Positions 1 through 7,905 are shown, numbered from the stretch's first letter. The stretch: DNA of 33,481 nucleotides from Bacillota bacterium (GCA_030527285.1 JAUNBC010000019.1:1-33481); one strand, 5' to 3'. Numbers and translations are program-made. Notes: generated by a model from the letters alone, not told the origin.

Positions 1-28
1 GCGGTCTAAAAATTAGGAGGTTTTCGTT

Positions 29-508
29 ATGTCATTTCAAAATGTAAAAGCCTATATGAGCAAAACAATCGACGTAAAAGAGCGCATTGCCCCCTGTGGC
101 TTGCATTGCGGAAAGTGCTTTGCGTTTGCTGAGGGAGACATTCATCAGCACAGCAACAAGCTGCGAGAAAATCTTGGGAACTTTGAGCCCTATGCGAAAC
201 GCTTTGAGGTGCAGCTTGATCCAGTGTTCAGCGAGTACCCCGCGTTCAAGAAGATGCTGGATTATCTGGCAGAAGCCTCTTGCGGAGGTTGTCGGAAAGA
301 AAAATGCAAATTCTATAAGAATTGTCAGGTGCGGGCCTGCGCTCTTGAAAAGCAGGTGGATTTCTGCTATGAATGTCCTGAGTTTCCCTGCGACCACACC
401 GGGCTTGACGAAAATCTCTACAAGCGCCATGTTGCTATTAACAAGCGAATAGCAGAGATCGGAGCTGAAGCCTATTACGAGGAAATAAAGGACAAGCCCC
501 GCTATTGA
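29..508 (+). CDS. DUF3795 cysteine-rich protein
   Basis: A 159-residue protein with the cysteine pattern of DUF3795: CGLHCGKC near residues 23-30, CGGCRKEKC in the middle, then CAL and CYECPEFPC. The spacing suggests zinc or Fe-S binding, but no biochemical role is established for the family. There is no signal peptide or membrane segment, so it should be cytoplasmic. A strong ribosome binding site, AGGAGG at 15-20, sits 8 bases before the ATG, which settles the start. It is followed after 39 bases by the phzF-like gene on the same strand and may be cotranscribed with it. Any promoter lies outside the window. The base composition here looks less GC-rich than in the rest of the window, so this pair may be a recent arrival. 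Confidence 0.8.
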   Translation: MSFQNVKAYMSKTIDVKERIAPCGLHCGKCFAFAEGDIHQHSNKLRENLGNFEPYAKRFEVQLDPVFSEYPAFKKMLDYLAEASCGGCRKEKCKFYKNCQVRACALEKQVDFCYECPEFPCDHTGLDENLYKRHVAINKRIAEIGAEAYYEEIKDKPRY

Positions 509-547
509 TGACGCACCACATTTTCAAGGAGGAAAGGAACGGATGAT

Positions 548-1381
548 ATGAAACAGTATGTAGTAGACGCTTTTACGGACAAGGTATTCGCGGGCAATCC
601 CGCTGCGGTATGCGTGATGGAAAAATGGCTGCCGGACGATGTGATGCAGAAGATCGCCATTGAAAACAACCTTTCTGAAACTGCCTTTGCTGTCAAAGAG
701 GGAGCGAATTACCGCCTGCGCTGGTTTACTCCCGGCGGCGAGGTCGAGCTTTGCGGCCACGCGACGCTGGCGACATCGTTTGTCATTATGAACTTTATTG
801 AGCCGGAGCGCACGGAGGTCAGCTACGACACATTGAGCGGCACGCTGACTGTGTTCAAAAACGGCGAGCTGTTCGTAATGGATTTCCCCACCTGCGGCCT
901 GACGGCCTGTGATATAAGCGATGGGATGGAAAAAGCGATCGGCTTCAAGCCGCTTGAGGTCTATGAGGGCGATGATATGGTCTGCGTTTTGGAAAACGAG
1001 GAACAGGTCAGAAATGCAGTCCCCGATCAGGAGCTTATCCGCGCCCTGCCGGGGGTCTGCCTGCACATCACCGCAAGGGGCAAGGACTATGACTGCGTTA
1101 CCCGCACATTCGCGCCCAAATGCAATGTGACGGAGGACCCGGTGTGCGGCAGAGCGCACGCCCATATCGTTTCGCTATGGGCGGAAAAGCTCGGCAAGAA
1201 GGAGCTTGTGGCCTATCAAGCGTCCCAGCGCGGCGGCGTTCTTTATTGCCGCGACGAAGGAAGCCGCACCATCATCAGCGGCAAAGCGGCTCTGTATGCG
1301 AAGTCGGAGATATACTTGCCGGAGGCTGTTCTTGCGCGGCAAGCGGCGGACCCTTTGTTGCCGCCAATACGCGGGGTATAG
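548..1381 (+). CDS. PhzF family isomerase/epimerase
   Basis: A 277-residue PhzF-fold protein, the usual length for the family. PhzF-type enzymes have two similar half-barrels and use a glutamate as acid/base to isomerise or epimerise small metabolites. The family hallmarks are visible: the DAFTDKVFAGNPAAV opening, the catalytic glutamate in NLSETAF (residue 44), the GHATLA turn (70-75), and the C-terminal EDPVCGRAH motif. The substrate cannot be deduced, and there is no phenazine gene nearby. AAGGAGG at 526-532 is rather far (15 bases) from the ATG; a second purine stretch, AAAGGAA, lies closer. It follows the DUF3795 gene by 39 bases and is probably in the same transcript. Confidence 0.88.
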   Translation: MKQYVVDAFTDKVFAGNPAAVCVMEKWLPDDVMQKIAIENNLSETAFAVKEGANYRLRWFTPGGEVELCGHATLATSFVIMNFIEPERTEVSYDTLSGTLTVFKNGELFVMDFPTCGLTACDISDGMEKAIGFKPLEVYEGDDMVCVLENEEQVRNAVPDQELIRALPGVCLHITARGKDYDCVTRTFAPKCNVTEDPVCGRAHAHIVSLWAEKLGKKELVAYQASQRGGVLYCRDEGSRTIISGKAALYAKSEIYLPEAVLARQAADPLLPPIRGV

Positions 1382-1428
1382 CTTTTACCCGCCATACGAC
1401 TCGCGCCATTCACCGAGTATATTTTTCA

Positions 1429-1457
1429 TGTACATTTTTATTGCTTAGTGATACAAT
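1429..1457 (+). promoter_or_regulatory. candidate sigma-A promoter for flavodoxin gene
   Basis: TGTACA (1429-1434) and TACAAT (1452-1457) are separated by 17 bases in the 117-base gap before the flavodoxin gene. The -10 is good and the -35 matches the consensus in four of six positions. Transcription would begin near 1464, leaving a leader of about 35 bases with a strong ribosome binding site. Confidence 0.42.
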
Positions 1458-1498
1458 CAATACGTATCCGTTAATTCAGGCAAAAAGGAGGAAAACAT

Positions 1499-1972
1499 AT
1501 GAGCAAAGCATTAGTCGCATATTTCAGCGCCAGCGGCGTAACGGCCAGGCTGGCTCAGGAGCTGGCTGCCGCCATTGGCGCGGATATCCATGAGATCCGT
1601 CCCGCAACGCCATATACCGCCGCTGATCTGGATTGGACAAACAAGCGGAGCCGCAGCAGCGTCGAGATGAACGATAAGGCCTTTCGTCCCGCCGTCAGCG
1701 GCGGCGTAGAGGATATGGCGCAGTATGACAAGGTCTATGTTGGTTTTCCTATTTGGTGGTACGTAGCGCCGACTATCGTCAACACCTTTCTCGAAGGTTA
1801 TGATCTGAGCGGCAAGACGGTGATCCCCTTCGCGACCTCCGGCGGCAGCGGTATGGGCAATACCAATGCCGGACTGGCTCCCTCCTGCAAGGGCGCAACG
1901 CTGAAAGAGGGGCGGCGTTTTGACAGCAAGGTCAAAGCGGCCGAGCTTAAGGCATGGGCGGATGGCTTTTAG
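1499..1972 (+). CDS. flavodoxin family protein
   Basis: A 157-residue flavodoxin-fold protein of the Flavodoxin_4 type. The N-terminal strand and phosphate loop, AYFSASGVTARLA (residues 7-19), replace the classic T/S-rich FMN phosphate loop. YVGFPIWWYVAPTIVNTF (about 80-97) is the aromatic loop that stacks on the flavin, and PFATSGGSGMG (about 116-126) is the third FMN-contacting loop. It probably binds FMN and carries electrons or reduces a quinone or other small acceptor; the partner is not evident. AAGGAGG at 1485-1491 is ideally placed before the ATG. The ferredoxin-like gene starts 86 bases downstream on the same strand, which suggests a small redox pair. Confidence 0.85.
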   Translation: MSKALVAYFSASGVTARLAQELAAAIGADIHEIRPATPYTAADLDWTNKRSRSSVEMNDKAFRPAVSGGVEDMAQYDKVYVGFPIWWYVAPTIVNTFLEGYDLSGKTVIPFATSGGSGMGNTNAGLAPSCKGATLKEGRRFDSKVKAAELKAWADGF

Positions 1973-2058
1973 GACGGAGCATCGTCAATAGTGCTTACCG
2001 CTGATCAGAGTATGAGCGGAGTAAGAGAATAAGCAACCAAGGAAGAGACGGGGATAGT

Positions 2059-2748
2059 ATGATCAGAAAGATCATCCAGATCAACGAGGATAAATGTAAT
2101 GGCTGCGGCGCTTGTGCGGCGGCCTGCCATGAGGGCGCTATCGTTATGCTTGACGGCAAGGCCAGGCTGCTGCGCGACGACTATTGCGATGGGCTTGGCG
2201 ATTGCCTGCCCGCCTGCCCGACGGACGCGATCAGCTTTGTCGAGCGCGAGGCGGCCGCTTATGACAAGGAGGCGGTCAAAGCGGCGCAAACGCGGAAGCA
2301 TGCGCCGGCCGGCTGTCCTGGTGCGCAGTCCAGGCGCATCGTACATACGGGCGATGACGGCGGCGGCAGCGCGGCGGAGCAGGCGAGCCGGCTTTCCCAA
2401 TGGCCGGTGCAGATCAAGCTGGCGCCGGTCAACGCGCCTTACTTTGACGGAGCCAAGCTGTTGATCGCGGCGGATTGTACGGCTTATGCCTACGCCGCTT
2501 TCCATGAGCGCTTTATCAAGGGGTGCATAACGCTGATCGGCTGCCCCAAGCTGGACGGCGTCGATTATACGGATAAGCTGACCGCGATCATCGGCGGCAA
2601 TGAGATCAAGAGCGTTACCGTGGCGCGTATGCAGGTGCCTTGCTGCGGCGGGCTGGAAAACGCGGTCAAAGCTGCGCTGCAAGCCAGCGGTAAATTCATC
2701 CCCTGGCAGATAGCGACCATTTCCACGGACGGGCGGATATTGGACTGA
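2059..2748 (+). CDS. 4Fe-4S ferredoxin-like protein with C-terminal domain
   Basis: A 229-residue protein with an N-terminal ferredoxin domain and a roughly 140-residue C-terminal domain. The first cluster motif is complete: CNGCGACAAACHEGAI (C-x2-C-x2-C-x3-C, about residues 14-29). The second, CDGLGDCLPACPTDAI (about 49-64), has Leu where the second cysteine of a standard motif would be. The C-terminal part has further conserved-looking cysteines (AADCTAY, IGCPKLD, VPCCGG). Proteins of this architecture are widespread in anaerobes and are annotated only as Fe-S binding; an electron carrier or redox sensor role is an inference. There is no membrane segment. The gene is the last of the left + strand group and ends just before a strong bidirectional terminator. 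Confidence 0.8.
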   Translation: MIRKIIQINEDKCNGCGACAAACHEGAIVMLDGKARLLRDDYCDGLGDCLPACPTDAISFVEREAAAYDKEAVKAAQTRKHAPAGCPGAQSRRIVHTGDDGGGSAAEQASRLSQWPVQIKLAPVNAPYFDGAKLLIAADCTAYAYAAFHERFIKGCITLIGCPKLDGVDYTDKLTAIIGGNEIKSVTVARMQVPCCGGLENAVKAALQASGKFIPWQIATISTDGRILD

Positions 2749-2796
2749 CGAGTTTGGCTGCCGGCTGCACAGCGGCGGCAAATACCCGCTATACAT

Positions 2797-2832
2797 AAAA
2801 AGCGGCATGGCCTAAAGACCATGCCGCTTTTT
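2797..2832. terminator. bidirectional intrinsic terminator
   Basis: A perfect 14-bp stem (AAAAAGCGGCATGG with CCATGCCGCTTTTT) and an 8-base loop, with A and T runs at its two edges. It lies between the convergent Fe-S protein gene (+) and the dehydrogenase gene (-), so it can stop transcription from both sides. Confidence 0.93.
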
Positions 2833-2851
2833 GCTTGCCGCGGAGAACGGA

Positions 2852-4117
2852 TCAGTCGTCGAAGCCGAGCAGGCTGGCTTCGTCCCAGGCGCACATCTGA
2901 TGCACCTTGGCTTTGGCGGCGTCCAATTTGGCGCCGACGAAGCTCGGGTCGATCTTGACGGCGATAGCGGCGGCCATATCGAGGGTGGAGGCGGCGTTCT
3001 TTTCCCAATCGGGATCGCCATGGAAATCGCGGAGAATGTCGTAGGTGAGGGTGCCGGGTTTTTTCTCGACCAGCACTTCGCCCAGAGCCTTCTCCAGTTT
3101 CGCGCCCTGCTCGTCCAGGCCGAGGTATTCGAGCATCATCTTCGAGGTCATGACCATCGCGGAGGGATTGACTTTATACTGATGCGCATACTTGGGCACG
3201 GAGCCGGAGCTGGTCTCAAACAACGCGGTGTCTTTACCGATATTGCCGGAGGGGGCAAAGCCCAAACCGCCGGTCAGCTGCGAGGCCTCGTCGGAGAGGA
3301 TATCGCCGAAGACGTTGGAAGCGACGATAATGCTGTAATCCTGCGGGTTCTTGATCAGCCACATCGCGGTAGCGTCGGCGTTTTCTTCATAGCCCTTGAT
3401 GCCGTATTGCTCGTATTCCTTGGCGATCTCGAGGAACAGGCGCTTCATCATGCCGTCTGTTTCGCGGATAACGTTGGCCTTGTTGCAGCAATGAACGGTT
3501 TTACGGCCGGTGGCTTTGGCATACTCAAAAGCGGCGCGGATGATGCGCTCGCAGCCGTCCTTGGAGAATACTCTCCAGGACACCGCGACTTCACGGCCGC
3601 GGAAACGCTCCATGCCTTTATGCAGGTCGAACATTTCTTCCGGCAGCGGATAGAACTCGACCGCAGCATACAGATCCTCGGTGTTCTCGCGGAACATCAC
3701 GATATCGATATCCTGATCCTTGGCCAGTGGAGTGCCGATGCCCGGCAGCTTCTTGGCGGGACGCATATTGATATACAGGTCGAACAGCTGGCGCATTTGC
3801 AATATCGCCGATTTGAAGCCCTTGACGCCGGCTTTAGAGGTGATGGCGGCCATCAGCGTAGCGTCGGTATCGCGGATCTTCTGAATGGTTTCCGGCGGTA
3901 CGGTATTGCAGCGCGGATCGCCTTCGCCGAATTTCTTGATCGATTTTTCCCACATGCACCAGCCAAGGTCGGCGCGCACCCAATCGATGGGCAGATCGAG
4001 GGCTTCCAGCACCAGCAGCGCGCCCTCCATCATGTCAAAGCCGGAGTCGTCGCCAGCCATGTAGCAGACCTGATAGCGGTCTTTTTTTTGTTTGACCTTC
4101 AAAACGTTTTCAGTCAT
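2852..4117 (-). CDS. isocitrate/isopropylmalate dehydrogenase-family enzyme, divergent
   Basis: A 421-residue member of the isocitrate/isopropylmalate/homoisocitrate dehydrogenase family (NAD(P)-dependent oxidative decarboxylation of a 2-hydroxyacid, or the reverse). The start at 4117 is chosen because GGGAGGAAA lies 7 bases before that ATG; an upstream in-frame ATG has no such site. Malate-core residues are present: R109, R119, R143, Y150, K213, and metal ligands D248, D272 and D276. The coenzyme loop PKYAHQYKVNP plus Y359 and R363 match the NADP-binding set of E. coli Icd, so NADP is predicted. The substrate loop reads FKSAILQMR: the Ser of isocitrate enzymes is kept but their Asn is Ile105, and the homoisocitrate Arg position is Leu106. 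The usual GDGIGPE start motif is AGDDSGFD. A C-terminal extension of about 37 residues is present. It is the last gene of the cit/hydratase cluster. Substrate unresolved. Confidence 0.82.
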   Translation of the reverse strand: MTENVLKVKQKKDRYQVCYMAGDDSGFDMMEGALLVLEALDLPIDWVRADLGWCMWEKSIKKFGEGDPRCNTVPPETIQKIRDTDATLMAAITSKAGVKGFKSAILQMRQLFDLYINMRPAKKLPGIGTPLAKDQDIDIVMFRENTEDLYAAVEFYPLPEEMFDLHKGMERFRGREVAVSWRVFSKDGCERIIRAAFEYAKATGRKTVHCCNKANVIRETDGMMKRLFLEIAKEYEQYGIKGYEENADATAMWLIKNPQDYSIIVASNVFGDILSDEASQLTGGLGFAPSGNIGKDTALFETSSGSVPKYAHQYKVNPSAMVMTSKMMLEYLGLDEQGAKLEKALGEVLVEKKPGTLTYDILRDFHGDPDWEKNAASTLDMAAAIAVKIDPSFVGAKLDAAKAKVHQMCAWDEASLLGFDD

Positions 4118-4164
4118 TTGCAGATTTCCTCCCAAAAATTTTTTTATCATGCTACGCCGAAGCG

Positions 4165-4662
4165 TTAATCCAAACCTAAGCTCTTTTTGACATGGGGGAT
4201 CAGCCCGCCGTCATTGATCAGACCCTGTACGAATTCCGGATAGGCGGGGAAGGAGAATTGCTTGCCATTAGCCTTGATCAGGCCGTTGTCAAAGTCGATC
4301 TCCACCGTATCGCCCATTTCTATCGCCTCCACCGCCTCGGGGCAGACGATGATCGCCAGACCCTCGTTGAAGCAGTTGCGATAATAGATGCGGGCAAAGC
4401 TCTTGGCGATGATCGCCGCGATGCCGCGCTCCTTGATGCAGCTGACGGCCTGCTCGCGCGAGGAGCCGCAGCCCCAGTTTTTGCCGCCGACGATGATATC
4501 GCCGGCCTTGGCGTTCTGATTGAAGTCCATGTCCAGATCCTCGCAGGCGACCTTGGCCATCTCGGAACGCTCTTTGATCGTATAGGTATATTTGCCGGGG
4601 AAAATGACGTCGGTATTAACGTCGTCGCCGTATTTCCATACCTTACCGCTTACCACTGCCAT
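4165..4662 (-). CDS. aconitase/IPM isomerase-type hydratase, small subunit (pair 1)
   Basis: A 165-residue LeuD-like swivel-domain subunit that closes over the active site of its large subunit. Hallmarks are DDVNTDVIFPGKY near residues 13-25, the GGKNWGCGSSREQAV loop (about 59-73) carrying the catalytic-Ser-region GSSRE, and SFARIYYRNCFNEGL (about 88-102). The substrate-recognition loop after PGKY reads YTYT, unlike the Arg-containing loop reported for archaeal homoaconitases. Length is typical for stand-alone archaeal/clostridial LeuD. The start codon follows the stop of its large-subunit partner directly, implying translational coupling and a 1:1 heterodimer. It could act on aconitate/isocitrate, an alkylmalate or a homologue; the sequence alone does not decide. 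Confidence 0.85.
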   Translation of the reverse strand: MAVVSGKVWKYGDDVNTDVIFPGKYTYTIKERSEMAKVACEDLDMDFNQNAKAGDIIVGGKNWGCGSSREQAVSCIKERGIAAIIAKSFARIYYRNCFNEGLAIIVCPEAVEAIEMGDTVEIDFDNGLIKANGKQFSFPAYPEFVQGLINDGGLIPHVKKSLGLD

Positions 4663-5919
4663 TTACAGCACCTCCCTTGGGTCGGCTATCTCGCCCTTGA
4701 GGGCGGAGGCCGCGACGGTCATCGGGCTGGCCAGATAGATGAAGCTCTCTTTATCGCCCATACGGCCTTTGAAATTGCGGTTGGCGGTGGATATCGCCGC
4801 CTCGCCGGGGGCGAGAATGCCCTCGTGATTGCCCATGCAGGGGCCGCAGCCGGGATTGCAGATGATGCAGCCGGCGTCGAGGAAAATATCGAGCAGGCCT
4901 TCCTTCATCGCCTGACGATAGACGATCCACGAGGCGGGGATGACCACGGTGCGCACCGCGATCTGTCTGCCCTTGAGGATAGCGGCGGCGGCGCGCAGGT
5001 CTTCGATGCGGCCGTTGGTGCAGGAGCCGAGGAAGGCTTCATGGATCGGTGTGCCCTTGACCTCGTTGATATCGCCGTAATTATCGACCTTATGCGGCTT
5101 GGCCACGCCGGGGATGATATCGCCTAAGTCGTAGTGGTATTCGGCGGCGTAGGTGGCGTCGTCGTCGGCCCACAGCACTTCCCAGCGGTCGCATTTCTCT
5201 TTGCCCTTGATCGCGTCGAGCACTTTCTGATCGGGCTTGCAGACGGCGTTCTTGGCGCCGAATTCGATGCCCATATTGCACAGCGTCATTCTCTCGGCGA
5301 TGCTCATATCGGCGATGCCCTGGCCGTGGAATTCCACGCTCATATAGTCGGCGCCGTCGGCTTTGACGTCGCCGATGAACTTGAGGATGAAGTCCTTGGC
5401 GGAAACGCCGGGCTTGAATTTGCCCTCGACTACGACTTTCATGCTTTCCGGCACCTTGAACCAGATCTTACCGGTGGCCCAGGCGGCGGCCATCTCAGAG
5501 CGGCCGATGCCGGTGGAAAAAGCGCCGTATGCGCCGTAGGTGCAGGTATGGCTGTCGGAGCCGACCATGATCAGGCCGGGCAGCGCATAGCCCTCCTCGC
5601 ACATTTTCTGATGGCAAACGCCGCCGCAGCTTTTTACGTCGAAGAAATTGGGGATGCCCTGTTCCTTGACGAATTCGCGGACTTCGAGATGATTGACGGC
5701 GTGATCGGAGCTGGGGGCGGGGATGGCATGGTCGAGGATGAAGCAGATGCGCTCCGGCTTCCAGACGTTCTTCACGCCGATCTTTTTGAAGGTGCGGGCG
5801 ATCGGCGCGCCGTTATCGTGGCTCATGCACCAATCCGGCTCAACGGTGACTACCTGATTGGCGACGACCTCATAACCGGCGGCGCGTCCCAGCGCCTTTT
5901 CGGCAAAAGTTTTGCCCAT
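4663..5919 (-). CDS. aconitase/IPM isomerase-type hydratase, large subunit (pair 1)
   Basis: A 418-residue LeuC-like catalytic subunit with a [4Fe-4S] cluster. The cluster cysteines are C300 (GSCTNGR) and C358/C361 (NPGCGPC). Active-site segments are intact: LDHAIPA with D63-H64, GGVCHQ, GSDSHT, and a C-terminal STANRNFKGRMG. The family reversibly removes and adds water to move a hydroxyl between adjacent carbons of a malate-like acid. It resembles the compact LeuC/HacA/DmdA group (3-isopropylmalate isomerase, homoaconitase, dimethylmalate dehydratase) rather than the 900-residue AcnA. It lies 39 bases after the small subunit of pair 2 and abuts its own small subunit. In this context it is the best candidate for the step that feeds the neighbouring dehydrogenase. 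Confidence 0.87.
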   Translation of the reverse strand: MGKTFAEKALGRAAGYEVVANQVVTVEPDWCMSHDNGAPIARTFKKIGVKNVWKPERICFILDHAIPAPSSDHAVNHLEVREFVKEQGIPNFFDVKSCGGVCHQKMCEEGYALPGLIMVGSDSHTCTYGAYGAFSTGIGRSEMAAAWATGKIWFKVPESMKVVVEGKFKPGVSAKDFILKFIGDVKADGADYMSVEFHGQGIADMSIAERMTLCNMGIEFGAKNAVCKPDQKVLDAIKGKEKCDRWEVLWADDDATYAAEYHYDLGDIIPGVAKPHKVDNYGDINEVKGTPIHEAFLGSCTNGRIEDLRAAAAILKGRQIAVRTVVIPASWIVYRQAMKEGLLDIFLDAGCIICNPGCGPCMGNHEGILAPGEAAISTANRNFKGRMGDKESFIYLASPMTVAASALKGEIADPREVL

Positions 5920-5958
5920 AGATTTTTCACTCCTTATCGTTGGCGTTAATTTCGTTGA

Positions 5959-6483
5959 TCATTTCTGCGCAGCCTGCTGCTTGAGATAGGGGAACAGGCC
6001 GCCCGCTTGCATGATATCGTTTTCCAGATCGGAGACGGCGTCGCCATGGAAGACGTTGCCGCTGGTCACGTCCTTGATCGTGCCGGTAGCCAGCTCGACC
6101 TCAAGCAGATCGCCGTCCTTGATCTTGCCTTCCTTGATCGCGGCGGAAATGCCTTTGACGAACAGCACCGGATAGCCGTTGTTGATGGCGTTGCGGTAAT
6201 AGATGCGCGAGCAGGTCTCAGCCAGAATTGCCGGTACGCCGGCGTATTCGAGGCAGTACACCGCATGCTCGCGGGAGGAGCCGCAGCCGAAGTTCTTGCC
6301 CGCGACGACGAAATCGCCGGGTTTGACTTCCTTGGCAAAATGCTCCTTGCCCGGATAATACTCAAAAGAGTATTGCGGCATATTCTTCGGATCGGTCTCG
6401 GCCAGGTATTTATTGTGGTAGATGAGGTCGGTATCGACGTCATCGGAGAATACCCAGGCTCTGCCTTTTAATATTTCGCTCAT
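5959..6483 (-). CDS. aconitase/IPM isomerase-type hydratase, small subunit (pair 2)
   Basis: A 174-residue LeuD-like subunit, clearly paralogous to the one of pair 1 but quite different in detail. It has DDVDTDLIYHNKYLAE near residues 14-29, AGKNFGCGSSREHAV (about 61-75) and CSRIYYRNAINNGYPV (about 91-106). The specificity loop after NKY reads LAETDP, so it lacks both the YTYT of pair 1 and the Arg of homoaconitases. The protein is slightly longer, with a Lys/Gln-rich C-terminus. It begins 13 bases after its large subunit. Because the two small subunits differ most in this loop, the two hydratases are expected to act on different acids or different half-reactions. Confidence 0.84.
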   Translation of the reverse strand: MSEILKGRAWVFSDDVDTDLIYHNKYLAETDPKNMPQYSFEYYPGKEHFAKEVKPGDFVVAGKNFGCGSSREHAVYCLEYAGVPAILAETCSRIYYRNAINNGYPVLFVKGISAAIKEGKIKDGDLLEVELATGTIKDVTSGNVFHGDAVSDLENDIMQAGGLFPYLKQQAAQK

Positions 6484-6496
6484 TTTTCTTCCTCCT

Positions 6497-7777
6497 CTAA
6501 CCTAATATATCGCGCGGGTCGGTGATAACGCCCTTGACCGCGGTGGCCATCGCCGACATCGGGCTCATCAGATAGGTATGGCTGCCTTTGCCGACCTTGC
6601 CGATGAAGTTACGATTGGTGGTGGAGCAGCCGATATCGCCGTCCGGCAGCGCGCCGTAATGCTCGGCGGTGCACAGCGAGCAGGTGGGGTTGGTGAAAAC
6701 GATACCGGCTTCGAGGAATTTTTCGATCATGCCGGCCTTGGCGCAGGCTAATTGCACCTCGGTGGTGGAGGGGGTGATGATCGCGCGCACCTTGGGGCTG
6801 ACCTTGCCGCCGCCGGCCATCAGCACCTCGTAGGCGGCCTTGATATCTTCAAAGCGGCCGTTGGAGCAGGAGCCGATATGGATCTGATCGACCGCGGTAC
6901 CGGCGACTTCGCGTATCGGCTTGACGTTATCCGGAGCGTCGGGGCAGGAGGCCAGCGGTACCAGCTCATCGACATTGTACTTGATGACTTTGATGTATTC
7001 GGCGTCAGCGTCGGCGGATAATTCCTGCACGCGCTTTTTAACTTCGTCGCCGGCACGGGCGACCAGCCAGTCCAGCACCTCGCCGTTGGGCATGATCAGC
7101 GGCACTTTTCCGCTCATCTCGGTGACCATCGAGCATAGCGTGATGCGGTCGGCAAGGCTGGAATTTTCGATCGTCTCGCCGCAAAACTCGACGGCGAGGA
7201 AGTCCATGCCGCCGGCTCCCAGATCGCCGACGATATGGGTCAGCAGGTCGCGCATGCATACGCCCTTTTGGAATTTGCCGCTGACTTCGATCTTCATCGT
7301 CTCCGGCACGCGGAACCAGTTGGTGCCGTTGATGTAGGAGGCGGCAATATCGGAGTTGCCGACGCCGGTGGCGAAAGCGCCGACCGCGCCCAGCAGATTC
7401 ATATGGCTGTCGGTACCCAGCACCACGTCGCCGGGCTTGATCATGCCGGCCTCCAGCATTACGTGCTGGCCGATGCCGTGGTTGATGTCAAAGACGCGCT
7501 TGATGCCCTGCCGCTTGGCGAATTCACGGATGATCTTTTGATTCTTGGAGACCTTCTCGGAATGAGAGGGAGCCTGCAAGTCAAAGGTATAGGCGATCTT
7601 ATCCGGATCCCAGACCTTGGCCTCCTTGCCCATCTCCTCCTCAAATTGCAGCACGCAGTTAGCGCCGCCGAAATCGCGCGCCGTGGCCCAGTCGATCTTG
7701 CACCAGACGCGGTCGCCGACCTTTACCGGTTTACCGGCGGCTCTTTCCATTATCTTGTGGATTGCGGTTTTGCCCAT
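6497..7777 (-). CDS. aconitase/IPM isomerase-type hydratase, large subunit (pair 2), unusual active site
   Basis: A 426-residue LeuC-like subunit. Cluster cysteines are kept: C304 (GSCSNGR), C366 and C369 (NPTCSLC). However, the Asp-His pair that most of the family has at this point (D63-H64 in pair 1) is D66-L67 here (FDLQAPSHS), the DSHT motif is DSHM, and the last cluster loop is CSLC rather than CGPC. The C-terminal STTNRNFIGKVG loop is normal. A catalytically altered or differently specific dehydratase is likely; a dead enzyme is less likely because every other part is well kept. Translation starts after AAGGAGG, with an upstream region very like that of the HD gene. It is followed by its small subunit after 13 bases. 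Confidence 0.85.
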   Translation of the reverse strand: MGKTAIHKIMERAAGKPVKVGDRVWCKIDWATARDFGGANCVLQFEEEMGKEAKVWDPDKIAYTFDLQAPSHSEKVSKNQKIIREFAKRQGIKRVFDINHGIGQHVMLEAGMIKPGDVVLGTDSHMNLLGAVGAFATGVGNSDIAASYINGTNWFRVPETMKIEVSGKFQKGVCMRDLLTHIVGDLGAGGMDFLAVEFCGETIENSSLADRITLCSMVTEMSGKVPLIMPNGEVLDWLVARAGDEVKKRVQELSADADAEYIKVIKYNVDELVPLASCPDAPDNVKPIREVAGTAVDQIHIGSCSNGRFEDIKAAYEVLMAGGGKVSPKVRAIITPSTTEVQLACAKAGMIEKFLEAGIVFTNPTCSLCTAEHYGALPDGDIGCSTTNRNFIGKVGKGSHTYLMSPMSAMATAVKGVITDPRDILG

Positions 7778-7905
7778 TAGTTAACCTACCTCCTTATTTT
7801 CAGGTCGCGGAAAGCGGCGGCATTCTGCGGCTTTGCTCCGCAAAGACAGGCCGTTTCCCATTCGACCAAAGCTGAGCGTGTTTGCTCCTCGCGCGGTTTG
7901 CGCCT

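Noticed and set aside
2831..4168. A 445-codon + strand frame opposite the dehydrogenase gene, and similar long antisense frames at 5134-5949, 25850-26977, 29376-30548 and 31332-32546
   Set aside because: Each is exactly antisense to a gene with recognisable family motifs. GC-rich codon bias produces such shadow frames; none has a ribosome binding site or known domain.
2852..7777. Leucine biosynthesis operon (leuC, leuD, leuB)
   Set aside because: There is no leuA, two different hydratase pairs are present, the dehydrogenase is of NADP-Icd type, and all lie in one cluster with citrate lyase.
7778..7905. Promoter or riboswitch in the gap between the HD gene and hydratase pair 2
   Set aside because: Only a short TGCGG/CCGCA hairpin is visible, with no T run and no -10/-35 pair.
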